Shown here in pieces: positions 48,560 through 57,719 of a stretch of 64,000 bases of DNA (its first letter is position 1; each line of letters opens with the position of its first letter). A program made the position numbers and the translations under genes. The notes beneath the pieces were generated by a model that was not told the origin of the DNA, made no database searches, and was given only the letters and a program-made list of their open reading frames with translations. The stretch is from G963665405 sp963665405 (GTDB taxonomy: Bacteria; Chloroflexota; Dehalococcoidia; Lucifugimonadales; G963665405): positions 310,001 to 374,000 of the forward strand of contig CAXXUH010000004.1 in assembly GCA_963665405.2 (NCBI GenBank). Reading direction: 5' to 3'.

Positions 48560-50455
48560 ATGAAACGGTTGTCCCTCGCGCTGGTGCCAATGGCCCTTCT
48601 CGCCCTGCTCCTCGCGGCCTGTGCCGGTGAGGACACGGTGGTGGAGAGGGTAGTGACGGTCGAGGTCGAAAGGATCGTCAGGGAGGTGGTGGTCAAGGAG
48701 GTACCGGTCGAGAAGATCGTCACCGTAGAAGTGGTGATGGAGAAAGAGGTCATCAGGGAGGTACCCGTCGAGAAGGAGGTCGTCAGGATTCTAGAGGTTG
48801 AGAAGATCGTCGAGGTAGAGAAGGCGGTGGTGGTGGAGAAAGAGGTTGAGGTGGAGAAGATCGTGACGGTCGAGCTGGTGGTGGAGAAAGAGGTTGAGGT
48901 TGAGGTGGTGAGGATTGTCACGGTCGAGGTCGAGAAGATCCTCATAGCCACTCCGACGCCGCTTCCTGCCGGCGAGCCGAGGTTCGGTGGGACCCTGAAA
49001 ATAGTGTCGCAGGGCAGCATCGCGACGCTGGACCCGGTCTTCTCCGGCTTCTACGTAGCCAGTTCGGTGGCGTCTCACATCTTCGAGACCATTTTCGGCA
49101 GGGATGCCAACATCCAGCTTCGGCCGAGGCTAGCGCAGAGCTGGTCCGTCAGCCCCGATGAGCTGACCTATACCTACAACCTGCGGGATGGCGTAACCCT
49201 CCACAACGGCCGGCTGTTAACCGCTGAGGACGTGGTTGCTTCCCTCAAGCGGTGGCAAGATACCGGTAGTGCTGCGGCCGGCATGTTTGGCCGGTTCACC
49301 GATGACGACTCGATTTCCGTTGTGGATGGCGATACGTTCCAGGTGCAGTTGACAGACCGGCTGGGTGTGTTGAACGACCTGTTGGGCGCCCCATTCTTCG
49401 TCGGGTGGGTGATGGACAAGGACCAGGCATCGACCCCCTTCTCCGAGGCGGCGCCGGAGCTGATCGGCACCGGCCCATACAGGTTTGTCAAGTGGGACGT
49501 GGGGAACCAGGTGATACTAGAGCGCCACGGTGGATATGTACCGCGCACGGAACCGGCCAGCGGTTACACGGGCGAGACCATTGCCTACCTGGACAGGCTG
49601 ATATGGCTGGAGATTCCGGACGAATCAACCAAGATTGCTGGCCTTCTGACTGGCGAGTGGGACGTAGTTGACGGCGCGGTCTGGGACTTCTTCAGGGAAC
49701 TGGATGACGACCCGGACATCCAGGTTCCGCTGTCCAAACCAGGAAATCGCTCCACCATCTACCTGAACGCGCTGATTGGGCCGATGGACCTTGTGAAGGC
49801 GCGCCAGGCGCTCCGGGCTGGCATTGACGTTGAGGCGCTCATGTTCGCCCTGGGTCCCCAGGACCTGTGGATCCTATGCCCGGCGGTCTACTACTGCGGC
49901 ACCGAATTGGAGGTTAACGACGGAGAAGAGCTGTATAACGAGAAAGACATGGTGAGGGCACAGCAGCTCCTGGCCGACTCCGGTTACGCGGGCGAGACCA
50001 CCCTAATTTTAAACCCGACCGACTACGGCACCATTACCCCGCTAGGCCTCGTGCTTAAGCCGACGATGGAGGAGATCGGTTTCGTTGTCGACATGCCGGC
50101 CTACGACTGGGCAACTGTCATAACCCAGTACGGGAACACAGATCAGTGGTCCGTAGGTACCTCATGGGATGCTCACTGGATCAACGGCACCCCGACGACG
50201 GACCACCTGATCTCCGGTTCGGTCGGCTACATCCTCAGGGACGAGGAGCTCATGAGCCTTCAGTTAGCGTACGTTCAGGAGGCTGATAAAGCAAAGAGGC
50301 TGGACATCGTCCGCCAGATAAACCGGCAGAGGCTGGAGAAGGTGCCCCATATCATACTGGGCCAGTTCTTCCCCATCACCCCGGCTACCAAGGCCTTGAA
50401 GGGCTTCGAGTTCAGATCGTACCCCTTCTATGCCAACGCCTGGCTGGAGCGCTAG
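48560..50455 (+). CDS. ABC transporter substrate-binding lipoprotein (DppA/OppA type) with VEK stalk
   Basis: 631 residues. A lipoprotein signal (KRLSLALVPMALLALLLAAC) places Cys near residue 21. Residues about 25-132 are an extraordinary Val/Glu/Lys/Ile-rich stalk (repeats like VEKIVTVEV and VEKEVV), then a TPTPLPAGEP hinge. The rest is a family 5 peptide/nickel-type binding domain: FGGTLKIVSQGSIATLDPVF, LAQSWSVSPDELTYTYNLRDGVTLHNG and GTGPYRFVKWD. The ATG at 48560 follows GAGGAGGAGAAG. No permease or ATPase gene is adjacent, so it must share a transporter encoded elsewhere. Position beside HyuAB suggests uptake of their substrate. Confidence 0.92.
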   Translation: MKRLSLALVPMALLALLLAACAGEDTVVERVVTVEVERIVREVVVKEVPVEKIVTVEVVMEKEVIREVPVEKEVVRILEVEKIVEVEKAVVVEKEVEVEKIVTVELVVEKEVEVEVVRIVTVEVEKILIATPTPLPAGEPRFGGTLKIVSQGSIATLDPVFSGFYVASSVASHIFETIFGRDANIQLRPRLAQSWSVSPDELTYTYNLRDGVTLHNGRLLTAEDVVASLKRWQDTGSAAAGMFGRFTDDDSISVVDGDTFQVQLTDRLGVLNDLLGAPFFVGWVMDKDQASTPFSEAAPELIGTGPYRFVKWDVGNQVILERHGGYVPRTEPASGYTGETIAYLDRLIWLEIPDESTKIAGLLTGEWDVVDGAVWDFFRELDDDPDIQVPLSKPGNRSTIYLNALIGPMDLVKARQALRAGIDVEALMFALGPQDLWILCPAVYYCGTELEVNDGEELYNEKDMVRAQQLLADSGYAGETTLILNPTDYGTITPLGLVLKPTMEEIGFVVDMPAYDWATVITQYGNTDQWSVGTSWDAHWINGTPTTDHLISGSVGYILRDEELMSLQLAYVQEADKAKRLDIVRQINRQRLEKVPHIILGQFFPITPATKALKGFEFRSYPFYANAWLER

Positions 50456-50473
50456 GGAGATAACCAGGAAGAT

Positions 50474-50509
50474 CGAGGAGGGCCAGGCTTAACCGCCTGG
50501 CCCTCCTCG
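50474..50509 (+). terminator. perfect 15-bp terminator hairpin
   Basis: CGAGGAGGGCCAGGC (50474-50488) pairs exactly with 50495-50509 over TTAACC. An outer ATAACC/GGTTAT pair (50459-50464, 50512-50517) extends it. It closes the binding-protein gene. Confidence 0.88.
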
Positions 50510-50724
50510 TCGGTTATCCTGCGAGTTTGCTCTGACATTCAAGGGCGGATGCTTCCTCGTCTCGGCCCCTATTGTCTTCCTTTATGGGCTATTGTTTTTT
50601 CGACCTCCGCCTAAGGCGACCCGGTTGGCTGGGCATGCTGAGATTGGCGACGCCGGTCTGTGCCAGCCATGGGTAAGTTGAAAAAGGCTTCTGAACGGTC
50701 CTAGTGAGAGCCCCGGAGGACCCG

Positions 50725-51792
50725 ATGACGATACAAGGACTTTCCGGCAAGGTTCTGACGGTACTGGGGCCCATCGACCCCGACTCGCTGGGCGTTACGC
50801 TGACTCACGAACACCTCTTGGTGGACGACGAATGCTACTTCCGACTTCCCGACGAGGCCAGCGAGAGGGCCTGGATACACGCGCCCCTCACCATGGACCG
50901 CCTGGGTGGCATTGCCCAGAGAGTCCACTACAACCTGGACAATATGAAGCTGATGGATGTGCAAGCGGCCATTGAGGAGGCCTTCCTTTACAAGTACGTC
51001 GGCGGCGGCTCGGTGGTGGATGCCACCAGTATGGGAAATGGGCGCGACCCCCTAGCCCTGGCTCGCATATCTCGCGCCACCGGGCTCAACATAATCATGG
51101 GCGGAAGCTACTATGTTCCCGTCGCTCATCCTCCGGACATGGACGAGAGGAGTGAAGAGTCAATTGCTGAGGAGATCGTTCGTGACATCACAGTGGGGGT
51201 GGGTGACACCGGCATTCGCTCTGGGATAATCGGGGAAGTCGGAAACTTCTGGCCCCTGAGCGACAACTCGCGGAAGGTGCTTAGGGCTTCTGGCTATGCG
51301 CAGAAGCAAACCGGCGCTCCCATCCTTATACATCCCGGATTCCACAACGACGCCCTCGAGGAGATTTTAAACATCCTCGTTAGCGGTGGAGCCGAGCCTC
51401 AGGGGGTCGTCATGGGCCACCTGGATTCCTTCGGTGACATGGGAGTTCTGAAGAGCCTGGCTGAGACCGGGTGTTACTTGGAGTGGGATATTTTCGGCTA
51501 CGAGGACACGAGCTACGACACCAGCTCCTACCGATCCCATCTGGGTCTGGCGCTGCCAAACGATGTTCAGCGCCTCCAGAGAATCGAGTACTTCGTCGAG
51601 GAAGGGTATCTGGACAAGATTGTCATCGCCCATGACGCTGGCTACAAGCTCCGTAACGCTCGGTATGGCGGAAAGACCTACGATCACATCCTTACCAACA
51701 TAGTGCCGCGGATGAAGAAGCGTGGCTTTACCGAGGAGCAGATCCGCACGATCCTGGTGGATAACCCGCGGCGCATTCTGACCTTCAAGTAG
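50725..51792 (+). CDS. phosphotriesterase-family amidohydrolase (paralogue 3)
   Basis: 355 residues. Metal ligands: THEHLLVD (His28/30), GIIGEVGNFWP (Glu bridge), PILIHPGFH, VVMGHLDSF, IVIAHDAG. In the last motif the residue after Asp is Ala-Gly instead of Val-Cys, and MGNGRDPLALAR replaces IGIARDPLALAR, so its substrate pocket may differ. The ending NPRRILTFK matches the others. The ATG at 50725 has CGGAGGACCCG upstream; a GTG at 50704 adds seven residues without a site. It follows the ABC binding-protein terminator and so has its own promoter. Confidence 0.9.
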   Translation: MTIQGLSGKVLTVLGPIDPDSLGVTLTHEHLLVDDECYFRLPDEASERAWIHAPLTMDRLGGIAQRVHYNLDNMKLMDVQAAIEEAFLYKYVGGGSVVDATSMGNGRDPLALARISRATGLNIIMGGSYYVPVAHPPDMDERSEESIAEEIVRDITVGVGDTGIRSGIIGEVGNFWPLSDNSRKVLRASGYAQKQTGAPILIHPGFHNDALEEILNILVSGGAEPQGVVMGHLDSFGDMGVLKSLAETGCYLEWDIFGYEDTSYDTSSYRSHLGLALPNDVQRLQRIEYFVEEGYLDKIVIAHDAGYKLRNARYGGKTYDHILTNIVPRMKKRGFTEEQIRTILVDNPRRILTFK

Positions 51793-52679
51793 CTCCGGGG
51801 AAATACCTTCCTGTCGCGGAGAAGGCACGGGCCGGAAGCAAGGGTGATCGAACTTGCCGAATGGCCAGATCTGGAAAGTCAGCTGGCTTGCGAGAGTCGC
51901 TTTGCCGACCCTCCCTCAGATGGGGAGACCGCAGGCAAGAAGGAGCGGTTTCCAGGGAAACGTGAGCCTCGGATCGGCATCTGGAGCTTGATGGTGGAGG
52001 GCGAGAGGCGAGGAGAAAGAGGGAGTGGTTTCCGTGGAAACCGCTCTCGTACCGCGGGCGAGCCGGGGCACCACGGTATTGACCCCGGATTTTTCACAGC
52101 GATCGGGGTCGAGTCTCAGGCGGTGGGACTGCCCCAGGGCCGCGTATCGCCCGGAAGCCGGACAATCGTGACCGCGTGCAAATTGTGAGTAGCCGACCCT
52201 CCCCCGTCTCCACCACAGACGCGAAGCGGATGAGGCCTGAAACGGCTCGCCGAGCAAGGCTGGTCGAGTGGTCTGTTCTGGCAAGTCCTGTTGTGGGTTA
52301 GCTCCTAACGGCCGACTCCACGCTTCCCGTCGAGGCGCCAAACAAGCGGTGCTTTGTGTTGACAAGCCCAAGGTGCCGTTCAGGCCGGTGTTCAAGGTCG
52401 CGACGACCAGGGAAGGCTCGGAGGTGGTCCTGGTGCACGATCCGCAGGCCGAGCCCCGGATAGCAGATCAGCCTCCGCCCGGTGGACATAGGCTGGAGGG
52501 TGATTCGTGTTCGTGGTGGAGAGGGGGGAGGGTCGAACTCCACCTGGAACACGGAATCAAAGTCCTGCTAGCCGCCGCTTAGCGCGATCGGCCGGGGCTC
52601 CGGCTCGACTTCGCTACGAAGACGGTTTGTTCGACATCTTCCGCGGCCTCAGGGTTAGCGGGGGCCACGGGCCTCAGGT
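51793..52679. other. 887-base gene-free stretch with palindromes and shared repeat ends
   Basis: No trustworthy gene. Two palindromic motifs of the form GGTTTCCnnGGAAACC lie at 51948-51961 (one pair shorter) and 52027-52042. CGACCCTCCCCCGTCTCCAC (from 52194) is inverted near 52512-52536, bounding about 340 bases. The right end continues with a 67-base segment (52515-52581) that recurs at 61948-62013. This looks like a small degenerate mobile sequence. Confidence 0.45.
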
Positions 52680-54068
52680 CTAAATCGGCGGTCGCTTCCA
52701 GCCCCCTAGCGCCCCCTCCAGGTGGTGAGCCACCCGCAGCGCCACGTCCTCTCGCCACGGCCTGGCGACCACCTGTATCCCGATGGGCAGGCCGTCGTCC
52801 GAGGTTCCGCCCCGGACTACAGCCCCGGGCCAGCCCGTCAGATTGAACTGGAACGTGTAGCTGATATCGGGGAGCCGCCCCAAGGTAGTGCCGTGGGCCA
52901 TCGCCGGGGCGACGTTCACCGGACAGAGGATGACGTCGTGGTTTTCCATGAATCGCAACATCGCAGCGCGGTACTCGTCCATCCTCACGAGTAGTTTCTC
53001 AAACTCGAAGGCCGACAGGGGCTTATCACCCATTATCTCCTGAAACCGCTTGATTAGAGGGTGGGTCTCATCGGTCCCGGCCTCCTCCAGCAGGTCTCGA
53101 ACGCTGGCCCCTGCATCTGCCTGGAACAGGGCGAGAAAGATGTCGTGGGTCTGCTCAATCCCATCGGGGCGGGCCTCCTCGACTGCCACCCCCTCATCTT
53201 CCAAGGCCTTCGCCGCCGCCCTGATGGCGTTGGCGGTATCTTCCGACGGTGGCTTAACTCCGTTGTCGGTGAAGAAGGCGGCCCGGAGAGATTTCAAGTC
53301 CACTGCGCCGGGGGCGTCCAGCGGCATCGGAACTACGTGCGGGTCACGCCAGTCAACGCCGGAGATAACGGGAAGGATCAGGGCCAGGTCCTCCACGAAC
53401 CGGGCCATTGGGCCGATCTGAAAAAGCGAGTCGAGTACCCCGTTCAGGGGCGGCCAGTGGCCGGTTCTCGGCACTCTCCCCGAGGTTGGCATGATGCCGG
53501 CGATTCCGCAGCAGTGTGCTGGCCAACGTATGCTTCCCGCGACGTCACTGCCAAGTCCGGCGGGAGATCCGCCTGCGGCGATGATGGCCGCCTCGCCGCC
53601 ACTGCTCCCGCCAGGGGTGCGAGAGAGGTCGTATGGATTGTTACTCCTTCCATAGATCAGGTTGTCGCTCTCGCCCGCCAGACACAACTCGGGTACGTTC
53701 GTGTTGCCCAACATTATGGCCCCGGCGGCCCCGAGGCGCGCTACCGTCGTGGCGTCCTCTCGTGCTACGCGGGATGCCCGGCCCATGGTGCCCCCGGTGG
53801 TGACCACCCCTCGTATGTCCAACGCATCCTTGGTGGTCATAGGTACCCCGTGCAGCGGTCCCTTTATCTCTCCCCTGGCTAGGGACTCATCGGCTTCGCG
53901 GGCCTGGGATCGGGCCGTCTCGGCATTCAGCTGGACCACCGCATTCAGCTTCGGATTCACCTCCTCGATGCGCCGCACACAGGCGTCCACCACCTCGGCG
54001 GACGAGACCTTCTTGTCTCGGATGGCCTCCGCCAGGTGAGTTGCCGACGAAAAGATCAACTCGTCCAT
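52680..54068 (-). CDS. amidase-signature hydrolase
   Basis: 462 residues. The Ser-cisSer-Lys triad is visible: Lys in GVPMTTKDALDIRG (about 77), the Gly/Ser-rich loop RTPGGSSGGEAAIIAAGG, and GSDVAGSIRWPAHCCGIAG with the nucleophilic Ser. The family loop usually reads GSDGGGSIR; here Val-Ala replace Gly-Gly, a mild change. It would hydrolyse small amides to acid and ammonia, possibly products of the neighbouring hydantoinase pathway. The ATG at 54068 follows GAGGAGGAGATACT; a longer frame upstream is unlikely. Confidence 0.92.
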   Translation of the reverse strand: MDELIFSSATHLAEAIRDKKVSSAEVVDACVRRIEEVNPKLNAVVQLNAETARSQAREADESLARGEIKGPLHGVPMTTKDALDIRGVVTTGGTMGRASRVAREDATTVARLGAAGAIMLGNTNVPELCLAGESDNLIYGRSNNPYDLSRTPGGSSGGEAAIIAAGGSPAGLGSDVAGSIRWPAHCCGIAGIMPTSGRVPRTGHWPPLNGVLDSLFQIGPMARFVEDLALILPVISGVDWRDPHVVPMPLDAPGAVDLKSLRAAFFTDNGVKPPSEDTANAIRAAAKALEDEGVAVEEARPDGIEQTHDIFLALFQADAGASVRDLLEEAGTDETHPLIKRFQEIMGDKPLSAFEFEKLLVRMDEYRAAMLRFMENHDVILCPVNVAPAMAHGTTLGRLPDISYTFQFNLTGWPGAVVRGGTSDDGLPIGIQVVARPWREDVALRVAHHLEGALGGWKRPPI

Positions 54069-54710
54069 AGTATCTCCTCCTCGTCTGATGCATTGGATCC
54101 GACACCACGGCAACCGGAGCGGCGTCCGTTGGGCCTGGCTCCGCTCACGAAGGCCGTGCCCCATCTCTAGGGCCCGGCAGCACGATCCTACTGCTAGCTC
54201 CTTCGATTGCTCCGAACGCTAACACCCAGTAGAGCTGTCGTCAATCGGAGGTAAGCGGCAGCGGAAATCGTCTCCAGAGAAGCCGTGTGACACGACTTCG
54301 CCAACATGAAAAGCCAAGCCTCGCCTTTCGGGACTGAGGCTGGACTTTATTCTGTGAGGACAGGGCTGGAAAAGTTCGGTCTGGCCATGACACGGCACGC
54401 CAACAGCGGTGGACAAGCTGAGACAGGTCTCGTCAATTCATGCCAAGTGACGACAGCTGAGGGATGTGCCGAGCCTGGCGACCCGATGTGAGCAAGGTGT
54501 AGAACTTTCCAGACCTGGCCCTTCGGCAAGTCCGGTCCGCACTCGGATCACCGAACAACCCCAAGTACTGCGCTAGACTAAGGCGGCAGGCGAGGGACAT
54601 AACGGGCAAGAGGTTGGGATACAATATCGCCACGTCCCGCGCTAGCTGACCGAGGACGGGGTGAAGTGCCCTCTAGGTTAGCCGACCGCCTATTGGGTAA
54701 AAGGGGTGTC
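54069..54710. other. 642-base gene-free stretch
   Basis: No supported gene, repeat or clear promoter. It separates the catabolic block from the NHL lipoprotein. Confidence 0.4.
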
Positions 54711-55889
54711 ATGAGAGCATCGACCGTCGCCGTCCTGTTCATAGTGCTCTTGCTGGCAGCATGCGGAGATGGCGAGCCCACTCCCGCATCGCCCCAGAGG
54801 CCAACCGAGTTGCCCGTGTCTCCCACATCTGCGGACCTCGGGACACTGGAGATCAGGGTCACCGATGCGCCTACAGCGGTTGAAACGACTCCTTCTCCAA
54901 CCTCCACCCCAGCACCACCCACTCCACTACCTTCACGAGCGGTCGAATCCGACACCACGCCGGATGCGCAGGACCTTGAGAGCGGTGGGGAGTCTGCCGT
55001 CACCCTGGAATCAGGCTTGCTCACCGGCTACGAGGAGATCGACGTTTGGGGTGAAGACCCGGAAAGCGGTGTGTCGTTCGTCGCGCCCAACGCCATCGCC
55101 GTCGATGAAGATGACAATGTGGACGTCACCGAGTTCGTGGGAGCCAGAGTGCAAAAATTTACCCGGAACGGTGAGCTGCTAATGGCATGGGGGGGACAGG
55201 GCACCGAGCCGGGCCAGCTCTTGAGGCCTACCGGGATCGCCATCGACCGGCACGGCCACCTGTACGTGTCCGAGAGTGGAAACCACCGGGTGCAAAAGTT
55301 CGACCGGGCCGGTAACCTGCTAAACGTTTGGGGCGAGGGCGGCTCTGGGCCAGGCCAGTTCCTGTCGGCTATGGTCGTGACCGTCGACGCCGAAGACCGA
55401 GTCTACGTCACCGACTGGTCTAACACGCGGGTCCAGGTGTTCGACACCGCAGGCAACTATCTTTACGAATGGGGGCGGTTAGGCTTTGAGCCCGGCCAGC
55501 TCCACACCCCCAGCGGAATCGCCGTTGACGTGACCGGCAATATCATCGTCGTCGATCGGGGCAACAACCGACTGCAAGTCTTCACCCCTGAAGGCGATTT
55601 CGTCGAAACCTGGGGGGTGCTCGGAGCCAAACGCGGTGAGTTCGCGGTCCCAACAAGCCTTGTCGTGGACTCGGCGGGCAACGTACACGTCTCGGAGGTG
55701 GCCAACTCCAGGGTGCAGGTGTTCGGACCCGACCGGCAGTTTCTGCTTGACATATCCCCGATCGAGATATCCCCGAAACTATTGGCTGGGCCGCACGGCT
55801 TGGCGTTCGACTTGACCGGCGCGCTGTACATCGCCGACACCGGTAACAACGTGGTAAGGAAGTTCCGGCCGGTGTTTTCGCCTCGCTAA
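54711..55889 (+). CDS. NHL-repeat lipoprotein
   Basis: 392 residues. A lipoprotein signal (RASTVAVLFIVLLLAAC, Cys about 18) is followed by a disordered Pro/Thr linker (TPSPTSTPAPPTPLP). From about 125 there are six NHL beta-propeller blades, such as PTGIAIDRHGHLYVSESGNHRVQKFD and PSGIAVDVTGNIIVVDRGNNRLQVF. It is a surface-anchored propeller, probably for binding proteins or ligands. One blade begins DEDDNVDVTEFVGARVQKF, slightly degenerate. AAAAGGGGTGTC precedes the ATG. It stands alone. Confidence 0.9.
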   Translation: MRASTVAVLFIVLLLAACGDGEPTPASPQRPTELPVSPTSADLGTLEIRVTDAPTAVETTPSPTSTPAPPTPLPSRAVESDTTPDAQDLESGGESAVTLESGLLTGYEEIDVWGEDPESGVSFVAPNAIAVDEDDNVDVTEFVGARVQKFTRNGELLMAWGGQGTEPGQLLRPTGIAIDRHGHLYVSESGNHRVQKFDRAGNLLNVWGEGGSGPGQFLSAMVVTVDAEDRVYVTDWSNTRVQVFDTAGNYLYEWGRLGFEPGQLHTPSGIAVDVTGNIIVVDRGNNRLQVFTPEGDFVETWGVLGAKRGEFAVPTSLVVDSAGNVHVSEVANSRVQVFGPDRQFLLDISPIEISPKLLAGPHGLAFDLTGALYIADTGNNVVRKFRPVFSPR

Positions 55890-56070
55890 CCCGGACGGCA
55901 GACGGGGAAGCCCTCAACGTTGAACTTCGCTAGCGGCAATGAAGCGCAGCGAAATTGCCGTGCGGTGCCAGGGCCTAGGCGAAGTCGTCGCTCGGCTGGT
56001 CGAGCTGGCCGAAGGAGACCCGCCGCGGCCCGTCGATCACGGCTCCTGTGTCAAGCCAGCGGACGGCGGG

Positions 56071-56096
56071 GTAGTGGTTCAGTACTGAACCACTAC
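56071..56096. repeat. 26-bp perfect palindrome
   Basis: GTAGTGGTTCAGT (56071-56083) is followed at once by its exact reverse complement (56084-56096). It lies upstream of the TPR fragment, in the same frame as a stop codon that cuts off the fragment's N-terminus. It could be an operator or a cruciform. Confidence 0.6.
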
Positions 56097-56155
56097 CGAC
56101 GGCGGCCCTCCGCAAGACGTCGGATTCGAAGCGTCACTACGAGGCTGCCGAGGCC

Positions 56156-56557
56156 ATGGCGGCATCCAACCCGCAGTTCTACAGCCGGGAGCTCGCGATG
56201 TTTTACGCGGACCACTATCTCAAGCTCGACGAAGCGCTTGATCTCGCGACAGCCGGGCTGGAGGTCCGCAAGGATATCTACGGATACGATGCCGTCGCCT
56301 GGGCGCTCTTCAAGAGCTTCCGTTTCGAGGAGGCCGCCGACGCGATCGCACAGGCGATGGCACTCGGGACCCAGGACGCCAACCTCTATTTCCATGCCGG
56401 CATGATTCATCATCGCCTGGGTAACCAGGAGCTGGCGGCCGAGCATCTGGAGTGGGCGCTGGGCCTGAACCCGGGGTTCTCGCTCCTCTATGCGGACCAA
56501 GCGAGGCGGACGCTTGCGGAGATTCGAGGGGACCTGGCTCGGGCGGACACCGACTAG
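56156..56557 (+). CDS. TPR-repeat protein, probably truncated
   Basis: 133 residues from ATG 56156. The same frame is open for another ~24 codons upstream (SDSKRHYEAAEAM) to a stop at the palindrome, so the real start is uncertain and no ribosome site is present. LDEALDLATAGLEVRKDIYGYDAVAWALFKSFRFEEAADAIAQAM and DANLYFHAGMIHHRLGNQELAAEHLEWALGLNPGF are two to three tetratricopeptide repeats. This is the typical C-terminal end of a longer TPR protein, so it is likely a remnant. Confidence 0.6.
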   Translation: MAASNPQFYSRELAMFYADHYLKLDEALDLATAGLEVRKDIYGYDAVAWALFKSFRFEEAADAIAQAMALGTQDANLYFHAGMIHHRLGNQELAAEHLEWALGLNPGFSLLYADQARRTLAEIRGDLARADTD

Positions 56558-56829
56558 GAAGATTCAGGTTCCTCCCCTCTCATCGGCCAACGGACGATCC
56601 GGTCCGGAGGAAGACGATCCGTCTCCGTAATGAAATCGTAAGGAACGCAATCAACCTGTAAGAATTCCGGACGACCAATGCCTCCGGCGTGCTCGTAGAT
56701 AACGATGAGGAGGGACCGGCCGGGGCTTGCGCTGAACTGGTAACATAGTCGGCCAGACCGGCTCCCCCCGTACTAGGGCGGGCGCCGACCGGTGTCCGGT
56801 ACTCATCGCGACGCAGGACGGAGGCTTTG

Positions 56830-57684
56830 ATGATTTACGGCGACATTGAGCGGTTCCTGGCCGATCTATACCCCTGGCGCTGGCCGATCATTGTCGGGGC
56901 CATCATCGTTTTCGCGGCCTTCCTGGCCTTCGCATACCGCAAGGGGTGGCACCTCATAATCCAGAGGCACTGGCGGCTCACGACCGCGATAGCCGCGCCG
57001 ACGCTGGCGCTGGCGATTTTCGGCGCCTGGATGCTCGCGGCGCCTCTATTCACGAACGTGACGGTGGAGGAGGAGTTCCCGTTTGCGCTGGCCGCGGAGG
57101 TCCCCGCCGACATGACGATGGCCCAGGTTGAGGACATCATGGCCGGAATGGCCATGGTCAACCAGGAGATGGACGAGCCGGCGCCGAAGATGATCCTGGG
57201 CGCGGTCGAGTGGAACCTCGTCGACGACCCGACCCCCGTCATAGAGCTCTCGTCCACCGAGGAGGAGATGTCCGATCCTGAGCACACGCCCGTTCCAGCG
57301 CAGGACCCGACGCCGACTCCACAGGCCGTGGCCGTCAAACTAAAGGCCGGGATGTTCAAAGACGCCGACAGCTTCCACAAGGGGAGTGGCGAGGCGACCA
57401 TATTCCGAGGTCCCGACGGCTCGCTGTTGCTCAGGCTGGAGGACTTCAACGTGACCAACGGCCCGGACCTACACGTGCTCCTATCCCCGCACCCGGACCC
57501 CGAGAGACAGGGGGACGTCAAGCAGGCGGGCTACGTGGACCTGGGCAAGCTCAAGGGCAACATCGGGAATCAGAACTACCCTATCCCAGACGACGTGGAC
57601 GTCTCCATCCAAGGCAGCGTGGTAATCTACTGCAAGCCTTTCCACGTGGTATTCAGCGTCGCGACACTGGAAGTCGGGCCGTAG
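56830..57684 (+). CDS. membrane-anchored DM13-domain protein
   Basis: 284 residues. Two membrane helices (about 18-36, WPIIVGAIIVFAAFLAFAY, and 50-72, LTTAIAAPTLALAIFGAWMLAAP) are followed by an outer acidic region with a short TPTP linker. The C-terminal ~105 residues are a DM13 domain: KDADSFHKGSGEATIFRGPDGSLLLRLEDFNVTNGPDLHVLLSP ... VVIYCKPFHVVFSVATL, with the conserved Cys of the family. DM13 is proposed to take part in redox or electron transfer; no cofactor is proven. The ATG at 56830 follows GGAGGCTTTG. Thirty-five bases separate it from the NDH-2 fusion, so the two are likely one operon. Confidence 0.85.
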   Translation: MIYGDIERFLADLYPWRWPIIVGAIIVFAAFLAFAYRKGWHLIIQRHWRLTTAIAAPTLALAIFGAWMLAAPLFTNVTVEEEFPFALAAEVPADMTMAQVEDIMAGMAMVNQEMDEPAPKMILGAVEWNLVDDPTPVIELSSTEEEMSDPEHTPVPAQDPTPTPQAVAVKLKAGMFKDADSFHKGSGEATIFRGPDGSLLLRLEDFNVTNGPDLHVLLSPHPDPERQGDVKQAGYVDLGKLKGNIGNQNYPIPDDVDVSIQGSVVIYCKPFHVVFSVATLEVGP

Positions 57685-57719
57685 GCCCGAGCCCGGTCGG
57701 CGACGCCGGGACCGTTGCG

